Source: CAWCJL01 sp963795775 (GTDB lineage Bacteria > Acidobacteriota > Terriglobia > Terriglobales > Acidobacteriaceae). From it: a DNA stretch of 64,000 bases. Shown here piece after piece: positions 17,432 to 26,251 of the stretch; the stretch's first letter is position 1; every line of letters starts with the position of its first letter. The notes below the pieces were generated by a model, which was not told where the DNA came from, did not search any database, and saw only the letters and a list, made by a program, of their open reading frames with translations. Made by a program: the position numbers and the translations under genes. The stretch lies in contig CAWCJL010000001.1 of the NCBI GenBank assembly GCA_963795775.1, positions 1 through 64,000 on the forward strand. The letters run 5' to 3'.

Positions 17432-18661
17432 GTGAGTTGGTTGTTGTCAAATACAACAGCGGACACCTTTCAGCACATCACTCCCTATGCACCTAACCCT
17501 TGCCTCAGGCAAAAGCGGAAACATGTGTTCTCAGTAGGACTGCTGCCCACAGCTTCGGATATACCACACCGTCGCGTAATCCATTCTCTCGACGGCCTCC
17601 GTGGAATTGCGGCGCTTTGGGTGGTAGCCTACCATTGCCCGCTACCTCTTTACCATGCCGCGCGCAGTGGCTACCTGGCTGTAGACGCCTTCTTTGTCCT
17701 GAGCGGTTTCGTGATCGCCAAAACCTATATGTCGCGGCTTACGTCCATGAAGGAACTCTGGCCATTCATGCTCCGCCGCATCGGCCGGCTCTTTCCCATG
17801 ATGGCCGTAGGCCTTATCTGCATGCTTGCGGTGGTGAACTGGCGATCTCTCTACCTAGTAGCTCACGGCGGGACTCCGAGCTTCTTTTTGCCGCTTGGTC
17901 AGATCTTGGCAAGCCTTACCTTTGTCTCTCCTCTTGGGCTTTACCATCAGCTCATCCTGAATGGGCCTATGTGGTCTGCCGGGGTAGAGTTCTACACCTA
18001 CGTCCTGTTTGGTGCATTCGCTGTGCTCGTCAGGCGCAGGCGGCGACTTGTGGCGCTAGCTATCCTTCTGATCGCATATCTGATCTGCGCCTACGGCACG
18101 CTGGTTGTCCACCGTTGTGCTATCACGCGGTTATGCATGGACGTGACTTATGACTTCGGGATATTTCGCTGTATCGCCGGATTTTTTCTCGGCTATTCCG
18201 CCTATGAGCAGGCCAAGAGCCTACGTGTAATGCGGATGATGAGTCACTCAGCTCCCCAGGTATTGCTTGCACTTGTGGCTGTGCCATACATCCTCTACTC
18301 CTTCCGCATTCCAGCACTCGCGTTATCTGCACCGTTCTTCTGCTTTCTTGTGGTCATCTCTATTTGTGCCGATACTGGACCTTTGGCGCGCGTCCTCTCT
18401 TTGCGCCCATTCCTCTGGCTTGGACACATTTCCTACTCTGTCTATGCGCTGGATGGTCCGGTGCAACGCCTGATTTGGCTGCTCTCGCAGCGTCCTGGAC
18501 TCAGCAAGGTGTTTTTGCAGGCGCTCTATTTCCTTTTGGTCGTTGGCCTTGGACTGCTTGCTAACCGTTGGATCGAGGACCCTGCGCGGCACTGGTTCGC
18601 TACCCTCAGCCGCAAACTAGCAGTCCGGCAACACAGCAATGCTGTTGCACCTGTGGCGTGA
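17432..18661 (+). CDS. Acyltransferase 3 family membrane protein
   Basis: The product has up to 409 residues. The core begins with RVIHSLDGLRGIAALWVVAYH, where the His and Arg are the conserved family residues, then AVDAFFVLSGFVIAKTY; about ten helices end in LGLLANRWIEDPA. This is the OafA/NodX-like integral acyltransferase fold (PF01757), which O-acylates cell-surface glycans or lipids using cytoplasmic acyl-CoA. The start is uncertain: the GTG at 17432 gives about 45 residues before the first conserved block and has no clear ribosome site. It follows another polytopic membrane gene in the same direction, so a surface-glycan role is likely. Confidence 0.82.
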   Translation: MSWLLSNTTADTFQHITPYAPNPCLRQKRKHVFSVGLLPTASDIPHRRVIHSLDGLRGIAALWVVAYHCPLPLYHAARSGYLAVDAFFVLSGFVIAKTYMSRLTSMKELWPFMLRRIGRLFPMMAVGLICMLAVVNWRSLYLVAHGGTPSFFLPLGQILASLTFVSPLGLYHQLILNGPMWSAGVEFYTYVLFGAFAVLVRRRRRLVALAILLIAYLICAYGTLVVHRCAITRLCMDVTYDFGIFRCIAGFFLGYSAYEQAKSLRVMRMMSHSAPQVLLALVAVPYILYSFRIPALALSAPFFCFLVVISICADTGPLARVLSLRPFLWLGHISYSVYALDGPVQRLIWLLSQRPGLSKVFLQALYFLLVVGLGLLANRWIEDPARHWFATLSRKLAVRQHSNAVAPVA

Positions 18662-18978
18662 ACTGGGTATGTCTTAGGCCTACGCTCCGAGCGGTTTGCG
18701 CCGGGATAGACCTACGCCGAAGACTTGCTGGCGTGGACGGAGTCCGTTGCGAACCGCTCTCCGGGGTTACAGGGAAGTTTGCAGGGAAATTCTGAAATCG
18801 CTCAGAAGCCGCTTCTCGGTGCACATGCGTCACTCGCTTGGTTTGTCGGAAAGCATAAGTATGTTGCTGCGTCCCATGACACTGTCGCTCGAAAGAGCTA
18901 TAAAGGCCATGTGCTTTACCGTGTAAGCGGTTATCTTCTTAGACGGAAGCGAGCGACGGCTGATCAGGAGTTTCGCCC
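18662..18978. other. Intergenic, no gene seen
   Basis: 317 bp between the acyltransferase and the GH54 gene. Only short unsupported frames occur. It should hold the GH54 promoter; AGGAG lies 8 bp before the ATG at 18979. No repeat or hairpin stands out. Confidence 0.5.
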
Positions 18979-21900
18979 ATGAGGTTTGGAAAGCTTCGAG
19001 AGTGTTTTGCGGTACTTACCTTCGTTCTAGCGTTAGCAGCAATGGCGCAAACGGCGCAGAAGGGCGGCGGAGGCCCGCTGGTGCGACCTCAGGGACCGTG
19101 TGATATCTACGCGGCGGCGGGAGACCCCTGCGTTGGCGCCCACAGCACGACCAGAGCTCTGTACCAGTCCTACAATGGGCCGCTCTACCAAGTACTGCGC
19201 CAGTCGGATGGCAAGACGCTGGACATCAATGTTGTGCCAGCCGGCTTTGACGCCGGCGGGTATGCCGATGCGGCGGCGCAGGATGAGTTTTGCGCGAATA
19301 CCTACTGCTGGATCAGCAAGATCTATGACCAGTCGCCGAAACACAACGACCTGACCCAGGCGCCGCGCGGCGGCTTCAGCGGCCCGGCGATGGGCGGCAT
19401 GAACAACCTGCCCGTTGCGGATATGGCGCCGGTAACCGTGATGGGGCACAAGGTGTATGGCGTCTTCATCGAACCCGGCACAGGTCTACGTATCGATGAC
19501 CCGAAGGGCACGGCCGTCGACGATCAGGCTGAGGGGCAGTACTGGGTCATCAATGGGCACCACTTCAATGGTGGCTGCTGCTTCGACTACGGCAACGCCG
19601 AGATCGACAGCCGCGACGATGACAACGGCACGATGGAAACGGCATATTTCGGGGACACCACGGGCTGGATCCACGGCAATCCCCCAGGTCCCTGGATTGA
19701 GACCGATCAGGAAAACAACCTTGTCGGTTGCGTAAACTCGGATGGGTCGCGGTTATGCGCCCATTTGCCGGACATTCATTGGCGATTTGTGACGGCGATG
19801 GCGAAGGGGGAACCGCACCGCTGGGCTTCGCTGGGCGGGGACGCGCAACGAGGCCCGTTGACCGTGATGTTCGACGGGCGGCGCGTCAATTCCACGTACG
19901 ATCCCATGCGGAAACAGGGAGCGATCCTGCTAGGCAACGGCGGCGACAATAGCAACAGCTCGCAGGGCACGTTTTATGAAGGTGCTGTCACCGCTTCCGG
20001 GACTTACCCGAGTGATGCTATCGACCAACAGGTGCAAGCAAACGTTGTGGCCGCGGGCTATGATGTGCAACGGCTCAGTGTGACTCCGGCCCTCGCAAAG
20101 AAGGCCCTCGGCGTCCAGTCGTTCTTGCCGGGTGCGAGCAGAGACACCACGGTGACCTTCACGAACACCACCGGATCCCCCGTAACGGGCTTGGTGCTGA
20201 GCCTGCGCTTGCCCGACGAAGAGTGGAGCGCTGTTGTACAGGGGACCAAGGAGAAATCCAGAACCTTTCCTGAGGCAGTGGCGCCGGGTGCGATTGTGAG
20301 CGCGACCTTCACGGTCACCGCGGGACCGAAGCCGTTCAATGGTGATCTGGTGGCCGACGCCACATGGACAGACGCGGCGAAGGGCCGGAAGCAAAACGAC
20401 ACGATGGCACAGAAGGTGCGCAGTGCCGAGCCGGTGAGGATCAACGAGTTCCGGATCGCCTCGTCCGGTCCGGAAGGCAATGCGACCGACTCCTTTATCG
20501 AGCTATACAACGCGGGCAACGCCGAGGTTGATCTTTCCGATTGGAGGCTGACGGAGCGGCCGGCGCAGCAAACCCTGTTTTCCTCGGTGCGAATTCCGGC
20601 CGGCACGAAGTTGAAGCCCAAGAGTTTCTATCTGTTGGGGTTGGCGAACTCAGGGCTGGCGATGCCGGCACGGGTGGGCGAGACAACGGTGAGCGTGCGC
20701 TCGGTTGCCGGCATGTCCGTGGGCGACACAGTGGATATCGGGACCGGGAAAGAGGCGGAGAGCCGCAAGATCACGGCGTTAGGATCGGCAGCCTCAGACC
20801 ACACAACCGTGTGGCAGCCACTTCCAGATGGGCCGATCACATTGGCTCCGGGTTCTACAAACGTCCCGGTGCAGAGCGTTGCCGGCTTCAAGGTGGGCGA
20901 GAAAATTGCTTTGGGTTACGGGTCGAGTGTGCCGTTTGGTGGTAACAGCACTGAGCAGTATGAGACTGCAAGCGTGACCGCAGTGGGCAAGCCTGGGACG
21001 CAGGCTTACCTGGCCGTCGCCGCCCCCGCAGGTGCGTCCAAGCTGCAAGTGACGGCTGTGGACGATATCTCCGTTGGTGATAGGATCCGGCTCGACATCG
21101 ACAGCCCTGGCCATGGCATCGAGACGGTGACCGTGGCGCGCGTGGGGACGAAGGCGAGCCAGACGAATCTGACCGAGGACGTAAGCGCGGGAGCGACACG
21201 CATCCGGGTTCGGCGTGCGGACGGTTTTGCCGCCGGGAACAAGATTACGGTAGGCACGCCGGCGACCATGGAAGAGGTGACGGTCAGCGCGGTGGAGCCA
21301 GAAGGCCGGAACGGGGCGGAGATCACGGTTACACCGGGACTCAGGAAGGAGCACGGCCGCGATGAGTGGGTGGTGTCTCCGGGTACGGGTCTGGATCTCG
21401 CCGCACCGCTGCGGTTTGCTCATGCAGCAAATCTGCCGTTCAGCGATCGTGGGACAGGGATCACGTTTGAGCCTGCGACAAAGTTCGTGCACATCAGCGA
21501 CGAACCAGTGCAGGCACTTGGCTCCGGCATTACCCTGGACCAGCCGCTTACCAGCTCCCACGCGATCAACGACGTGGTGCGGGATGCGAAGGTGACCACC
21601 GCGGGATATCAAGGTGATCCGAAGCCGGATCAGTGGTTCGGCGGGCCCGAGTTGACGACACGATATCTCCTGTTTGGACACGTCATCCCCGCGCGCGAAG
21701 GGAGCTTTGTGCTGCGGGATGCTTCTGGTGTGGTGGCCGATAGCCTTAATTTTGGCGGGTTATCCGATCCGTGGGCAGCGAAGGGAGATCAGGCGGTCTC
21801 AGGCGAACGGAGCGAGGGATGCTTTGTCCCCTCCCCGGAGCCAGGTGGACCGTTTGGAGTCACAGGCACCGGGGTGATCTTCAACCGGAGCGCCGGGCGA

Positions 21901-22449
21901 TTCCCTGATGGGGCGGACACGGACAGCAACTGCACGGACTTTGTGGTGGCGCCGGCTACAGTGCTGCCCTTCGGGTCAAGTGCTGGCAGCACCGCGATCA
22001 AGGTCGCCAGTGTGTCCGGCTTCCACGCCGGCCAAAAGGTGATCATCGGCACAGGAGCGGGTCGCGAGCGCGGCGTGATCGCCAGTGTGGGCACGGGCGG
22101 AGCGACGACCACGAGCAAGGAAGTTGCTGCCGGGGCAACGGCGATTCCTGTGACGAGCCCCTTTGGCTTCGAAGTGGGGCAGCAGATTACGGTGGGCAAC
22201 GGGGCCGACGCCGAGAACTTGACCGTAGCGTCGATTCGTCGTTTTGAGGGCGTGGCAATTGTGACCTCTGCACCCCTGAAGCAGGCGCATGCTGCCGGAA
22301 GCCAGGTGGCGGGGACGGGCCTGACCATGACCTCGGCGCTGAGCCGGGCGCATGAAGCCGGCACGCAGGTTGCATCGAACCTGCCAACCCCGGGCGCTCC
22401 GAACGAGCAGTCTGCTGACCTGGAAGGAGCGCAGGGCGCGGGGCGGTAG
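18979..22449 (+). CDS. Secreted GH54 alpha-L-arabinofuranosidase-like protein with lamin-tail and repeat domains
   Basis: The product has 1156 residues. After a signal peptide (1-25) comes a GH54/AbfB catalytic domain (about 34-355): GPCDIYAAAGDPCVGAHST, YWVINGHHFNGGCCFDYGN, and GTMETAYFGD with the likely nucleophile Glu. Known members release arabinose from arabinan and arabinoxylan. A NEW3-like beta domain follows (about 360-465). The next part resembles a lamin-tail domain split in two, PVRINEFRIASSGPEG to YLLGLANSG (about 486-565) and GSFVLRDASGVVADSLNFG to GADTDSNCTDF (about 900-985). About 40-residue repeats of the form GFxVGxxIxIGTG..E lie between the halves and again at the C-terminus, six in total. 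The usual arabinose-binding CBM42 is absent. A Tat-exported GH5 gene follows, suggesting hemicellulose use. Confidence 0.85.
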   Translation: MRFGKLRECFAVLTFVLALAAMAQTAQKGGGGPLVRPQGPCDIYAAAGDPCVGAHSTTRALYQSYNGPLYQVLRQSDGKTLDINVVPAGFDAGGYADAAAQDEFCANTYCWISKIYDQSPKHNDLTQAPRGGFSGPAMGGMNNLPVADMAPVTVMGHKVYGVFIEPGTGLRIDDPKGTAVDDQAEGQYWVINGHHFNGGCCFDYGNAEIDSRDDDNGTMETAYFGDTTGWIHGNPPGPWIETDQENNLVGCVNSDGSRLCAHLPDIHWRFVTAMAKGEPHRWASLGGDAQRGPLTVMFDGRRVNSTYDPMRKQGAILLGNGGDNSNSSQGTFYEGAVTASGTYPSDAIDQQVQANVVAAGYDVQRLSVTPALAKKALGVQSFLPGASRDTTVTFTNTTGSPVTGLVLSLRLPDEEWSAVVQGTKEKSRTFPEAVAPGAIVSATFTVTAGPKPFNGDLVADATWTDAAKGRKQNDTMAQKVRSAEPVRINEFRIASSGPEGNATDSFIELYNAGNAEVDLSDWRLTERPAQQTLFSSVRIPAGTKLKPKSFYLLGLANSGLAMPARVGETTVSVRSVAGMSVGDTVDIGTGKEAESRKITALGSAASDHTTVWQPLPDGPITLAPGSTNVPVQSVAGFKVGEKIALGYGSSVPFGGNSTEQYETASVTAVGKPGTQAYLAVAAPAGASKLQVTAVDDISVGDRIRLDIDSPGHGIETVTVARVGTKASQTNLTEDVSAGATRIRVRRADGFAAGNKITVGTPATMEEVTVSAVEPEGRNGAEITVTPGLRKEHGRDEWVVSPGTGLDLAAPLRFAHAANLPFSDRGTGITFEPATKFVHISDEPVQALGSGITLDQPLTSSHAINDVVRDAKVTTAGYQGDPKPDQWFGGPELTTRYLLFGHVIPAREGSFVLRDASGVVADSLNFGGLSDPWAAKGDQAVSGERSEGCFVPSPEPGGPFGVTGTGVIFNRSAGRFPDGADTDSNCTDFVVAPATVLPFGSSAGSTAIKVASVSGFHAGQKVIIGTGAGRERGVIASVGTGGATTTSKEVAAGATAIPVTSPFGFEVGQQITVGNGADAENLTVASIRRFEGVAIVTSAPLKQAHAAGSQVAGTGLTMTSALSRAHEAGTQVASNLPTPGAPNEQSADLEGAQGAGR

Positions 22450-22558
22450 ATCGAGCGCTGTGCAATACGATACACGGAGTGCCCGGAGCGGCCTTCGCCC
22501 AGACTTTGGCAATGCCGCTGGTCGCGTCTGCCCGCAACCCGTGTTCGGAAGAGGTCCC

Positions 22559-24166
22559 ATGGCAAAGAAAGCAGCCGAACTGCAGCCTCGGCGAGAATTC
22601 CTGAAGATGGCGGCCTTAACCGGGGCGGCAGCGCTCGCGGGCACTTCAGTCGCGGCAGACGCAAAACCATCGAGCAGTGCGCGCCCGGCCGAAACCACTG
22701 GGGACGGAAACAAGATGGAGTTCCTCCGGGTCAGCGGCCGTCATATCGTTGATGCCAAGGGGAACAGAGTTCGCCTCAGGGGAACCTGTCCTGGCGGCTG
22801 GATGAACATGGAGGATTTCATCAACGGCCACCCCGGCGCGGAGCACACCCTACGCGCGCAGATGGCGGAGGCGCTTGGCCCCTCAAGGGCGCAGTTCTTC
22901 TTCGAGCGTATGCTCGACTATTTCTTCAACGAAGACGACGTCATCTTTCTCAAGAAGGCCGGCGCGTCCGTTGTCAGGATTCCACTGAACTATCGGCACT
23001 TCGAGGACGATGCCGCGCCGTTCAAATACAAGGAATCCGGTTTCACCCGGCTCGATCAGGTGTTGCGCCATTGCGAGAACCATGGCCTCTATGTCATTCT
23101 CGACCTCCATTCGGCCCAGGGATGGCAAAACGTACACTGGCATTCTGACAACGCGTCTCGCATCAGTCTCCTTTGGACAGTAGCCTCCTACCAGGATCGC
23201 TATGTCGCCCTGTGGCAGGAGTTCGCACGGCGGTATGCAAACAGGGCAGTCATCGCCGGATATGACATCCTCAATGAGCCTTGCTCGAATAACGAGATCG
23301 GCGACTATCCCTGGAACATCGCCGCCAAATACAGGCCTCGTTGGGATCGCATGAATGCCGTGTTCCGGCGCGTTGTAGCAGCGATCCGCAAGATCGATTC
23401 CCGGCACATCATCTTCCTCGAGGGGGATAACTACGCCAAGCAGTTCGCGGGATTCGAGAAGCCCTTCGACGACAACCTGGCTTACAGTTCGCACAACTAC
23501 ACCGTGCCCGGCTTCGGTCCTGGTCCTTATCCCGGCGCTACTGCAGGCGGTTCGGACGTCTGGAATGAGGCAAGACAGGAGCGGTTCTTCCTCGATGCGG
23601 AGGGTACGCAGTTCACGCAGCGGCACAACGTGCCGTTGTGGGTGGGCGAGTTCGGATCTGTCTTCAATGGACCAGCCGGCGAGATCCCTGACCGCCTCCG
23701 CGCGCTGGATGATCAAATTGGCATCTTTGAACGCAATGAGGCTCACTGGACAACCTGGAATTACAAGGATGTGGGTGTAATGGGCATGCTCACGCTCGAC
23801 CCCGCATCGCCATACATGGAACGGATCAAGGACCTTCTTCGCAAAAAGCGTGCTCTCGGGACCGACGATTGGATGAAGTGGCTGCCGCCAACACCGCTCA
23901 AAGACGCGACGGCGCAGCTTGCCGATCAGATCCTTCAGGCCGTATCCGATCCGCAACTCGATCCGCGATCGAATGTCCGCTGCCTCAGCCAAACCGTCTT
24001 GTGCTTCTATACGGGAACGCTCATGCAGCCGCTCTATGCCAGCCTCTTCAAAGGGCTTTCGGAGACCGAACTGGACCACATCCTGTCGTCCTTCTCGGCC
24101 CGGCAGTGTGTGCCCAACCAGGGCCTGAACAATGTACTCAGCAAGTACATGGCGCGACCGGCTTAG
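22559..24166 (+). CDS. Tat-exported GH5 family glycoside hydrolase
   Basis: The product has about 535 residues. The start MAKKAAELQPRREFLKMAA carries a Tat motif and is preceded by GGAAGAGG; a longer frame from 22352 overlaps the preceding gene and is unlikely. The GH5 barrel spans about 60-420: VVRIPLNYRHFE, YVILDLHSAQGWQN, the acid/base Glu in GYDILNEPCSN and the nucleophile Glu in PLWVGEFGSVFNG. GH5 enzymes cleave beta-glucans, mannans or related beta-linked glycans; the specificity here is not evident. The last 110 residues form an extra alpha-helical region. It lies 110 bp after the GH54 gene. Confidence 0.87.
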   Translation: MAKKAAELQPRREFLKMAALTGAAALAGTSVAADAKPSSSARPAETTGDGNKMEFLRVSGRHIVDAKGNRVRLRGTCPGGWMNMEDFINGHPGAEHTLRAQMAEALGPSRAQFFFERMLDYFFNEDDVIFLKKAGASVVRIPLNYRHFEDDAAPFKYKESGFTRLDQVLRHCENHGLYVILDLHSAQGWQNVHWHSDNASRISLLWTVASYQDRYVALWQEFARRYANRAVIAGYDILNEPCSNNEIGDYPWNIAAKYRPRWDRMNAVFRRVVAAIRKIDSRHIIFLEGDNYAKQFAGFEKPFDDNLAYSSHNYTVPGFGPGPYPGATAGGSDVWNEARQERFFLDAEGTQFTQRHNVPLWVGEFGSVFNGPAGEIPDRLRALDDQIGIFERNEAHWTTWNYKDVGVMGMLTLDPASPYMERIKDLLRKKRALGTDDWMKWLPPTPLKDATAQLADQILQAVSDPQLDPRSNVRCLSQTVLCFYTGTLMQPLYASLFKGLSETELDHILSSFSARQCVPNQGLNNVLSKYMARPA

Positions 24167-24341
24167 ACGAACCAGGTACGAGACGCGATAGGTTGTGCGA
24201 AGCAGGGATCAGTCCCCATAAACCCACACCCGGTGACTTAGGGCGCGGTTTGTCGGCAATTGGAAAGAAGCGCCAACCGAAACCCAAAGATTGGCCTGAA
24301 GCAACTCAACAAATAGCGCTCGCTAACCGCCGACACGCGGG

Positions 24342-24426
24342 TGCTTCTCCACACCCCACTGCGGCGGAATCACTAACTCGCCCGCTGCGCTACACTAACA
24401 ATCTCGCTGGTACAAAAGATCGGGCA
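24342..24426 (+). mobile_element. IS3-family terminal fragment
   Basis: This 85-bp segment repeats the OrfB-side end of the complete IS at 26405-27691, in inverted orientation. The last 44 bases (24383-24426) match the reverse complement of 26405-26448 exactly, ending at the same terminal CGGGCA; similarity fades leftward to about 24342. Its translation contains RYTNNLAGTKDRA, as in the intact transposase end. It is the relic of a second copy. The rest of the 24167-24503 space has no gene. Confidence 0.85.
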
Positions 24427-24503
24427 GAGCAAAATGTCAGTTCTACTACCGACGCGCAGCTACGTTCTGTTGCCTTTGACTTGCTTTACACTAGCGCGAG
24501 GCC

Positions 24504-25004
24504 ATGCCACCCATCTTATTCTTTTCCTACTCCCACCTTGATGAAAGCTATCGCGACCAGCTCGAAGTGCACCTCGCCGCGCTCAAGCGACAAGGGCTCA
24601 TCTCCACCTGGCATGATCGCCGGATCACAGTCGGCAGCCACCTGGGACAGGCCATCGATGCGAAGCTGGAAGCTGCCGAGATAATCCTGCTGCTGGTCAG
24701 CCCCGATTTCATCGCTTCCGACTTCTGCTATGACCGGGAAATGACCCGGGCGATCGAACGGCATGAGCGGGGTGAAGCCAGAGTCATTCCTGTCACTGTC
24801 CGGCCTTGTGACTGGCATCCCCTGCCCTTCGGAAAACTTGTCGCTACACCCCGTGATGGCAAGGCGATCAGCACCTGGCCGAACCTGGATGAAGCGTTCC
24901 TGGATGTCGTCCATGGCGGAGTTGTAGTAGCGCGCCCCGAAGTAGTCGAGCCCCGATGCGGTATCCCGTTCCTTATTCGTGTAGTGCAACGGGTTTCTGT
25001 CTAA
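24504..25004 (+). pseudogene. TIR-domain protein, 3'-truncated
   Basis: The first about 136 residues are a TIR domain: ILFFSYSHLDESYRDQLEVHL, ISTWHDRRITVGSHL, IILLLVSPDFIASDFCYDREM with the conserved Ser/Asp/Cys-x-x-E stretch including the candidate NADase glutamate, and RVIPVTVRPCDWHPLPFGKL. The domain ends at DEAFLDVV near 24911, where the sequence turns into an antisense RHS-core fragment, giving a 30-residue nonsense tail. TIR proteins of this class act in abortive phage defence or as signalling modules with a second effector domain; that partner domain appears lost. Lower GC than the flanks suggests transfer. Confidence 0.75.
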
Positions 25005-25019
25005 CCCGTGCGTATCGAT
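24912..25019 (-). pseudogene. RHS-core fragment
   Basis: On the minus strand, 25019 to 24912 reads IDTHGLDRNPLHYTNKERD, then TASGLDYFGARYYNSAM, the hallmark of the RHS repeat-associated core domain. Homology stops at the junction with the TIR gene. It is a 36-codon relic of a polymorphic-toxin or RHS protein gene, in opposite orientation to the TIR gene. Confidence 0.85.
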
Positions 25020-25075
25020 TGCTGCCGCCTGTTGCCGACGCCAAATGCACGGCCAGCGCGCAGCGGCCTTCAGTG

Positions 25076-26227
25076 TTATGGAAGATCGTAAAGACTCAAG
25101 TGGAATCCATTCATCACTGCAAAGAACGTCCCATCCTGTGTGATACTGCAGGCTGTCAGAGAAGAGTCCTCCTCTACGGGCACAGATAACAAGGTCTCCT
25201 GCGTTGCAAGATCGATCACCGCAACGTGCTCTGAAACGATCTTACTCGCCCCTAGCCATGATCGCTTCTTATCATACATAAACACGCCAATGCGATTGAC
25301 GGCTGGTGCAAAGGCGGAGGAACTTCGAAAGCTGGATTCCGCTACCACGCTATCTTGCTGGATCGCGAATATTTGTTGGATCTGGCCGCCCAATCCGTAC
25401 ACAGCTATATTAGGCGCTTGTGCGGACATGTTAGAAGCAATAATCCTGCTATCGTCGTATGCCCTCATAATTTCATTGGGGCAATAGAATGATCGCCAGC
25501 TTCTCCCAACTGCTGGACTCGTGAGAAGCTGTTGGTTGGCGTAGCACAGCGGCCTAGGACCGTTTGCGTTGCTTCTGATGATAATAAGAGAGTTCCAGAC
25601 TGAGCTTTGAAATGCACCCCCGGCTACCTCAAACCGAACTCCCTCCGGGAGGGGAATTCGGTTTATCTCCTTGAGAGTGTACGCGTCCAAGACTTGGATA
25701 CGATCGCCGATCGGCGTAATAACTAGTGTTCTTCGATCCGCAGACTGAAAGGTGTCTGCCAGTTTAGGAAGAGAGAACACTGCCTCTGACTTACAATCAG
25801 CGCCAAAGCTTATTAAGGAATTGCCAGCATGGACCGTGAATCCTTCTGCGTTATGTACGAATAGAGTGGCACCGGCAGGGCGGTCTGGCAAATTAAGGGT
25901 GCATTGAGCAAGCACAACTCCGGTAGGTGACAGGTGCAGAAACCGTAAGTCGTAGTGCGGTGCACTATCGCGACGAACCAGACCTCGCTCAACACTTGTA
26001 GGAAATGCAACCCAGAGGGTATGGTCGGCCAGAACTACCATGTGGCGTCCTAGAAGCAACAGCCCTTTCGGCCGAGCCGCCCCATATTTCTCTAAATTGA
26101 TGATGGTTCGTGGCTGAATCGCCTGACCGAACGTCGGGACCAATCCAGCCAGGGAGAGTATGGAGGCCAGTACATATGCATTCGCGTTTCTAATAAGAGC
26201 CGTACGGGAAAACCTTATCTGTGCCAT
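25076..26227 (-). CDS. Secreted protein of unknown function, beta-propeller-like
   Basis: The product has 383 residues. A signal peptide (basic start, then VLASILSLAGLVPTFGQA) is followed by regularly spaced beta strands with WD/YVTN-like features: LLLLGRHMVVLADHTLWVAF, LRFLHLSPTGVVLAQ, RIQVLDAYTLKEINRI and VAVIDLATQETLLSV. No catalytic motif is recognised. It lies between two inverted IS ends with the TIR and RHS relics, and its codon use is less GC-rich than the core genes, so it is probably part of the accessory island. Confidence 0.6.
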   Translation of the reverse strand: MAQIRFSRTALIRNANAYVLASILSLAGLVPTFGQAIQPRTIINLEKYGAARPKGLLLLGRHMVVLADHTLWVAFPTSVERGLVRRDSAPHYDLRFLHLSPTGVVLAQCTLNLPDRPAGATLFVHNAEGFTVHAGNSLISFGADCKSEAVFSLPKLADTFQSADRRTLVITPIGDRIQVLDAYTLKEINRIPLPEGVRFEVAGGAFQSSVWNSLIIIRSNANGPRPLCYANQQLLTSPAVGRSWRSFYCPNEIMRAYDDSRIIASNMSAQAPNIAVYGLGGQIQQIFAIQQDSVVAESSFRSSSAFAPAVNRIGVFMYDKKRSWLGASKIVSEHVAVIDLATQETLLSVPVEEDSSLTACSITQDGTFFAVMNGFHLSLYDLP

Positions 26228-26251
26228 AGAACAAGGATCCTATGAAGACGT

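Noticed and set aside
22883..24079. 398-residue minus-strand frame
   Set aside because: Antisense to the GH5 gene whose catalytic motifs are clear; no motif of its own.
24516..24989. 157-residue minus-strand frame as a single gene
   Set aside because: Only its first 26 residues are RHS core; the remainder is antisense to the TIR domain, so it is a junction artefact.
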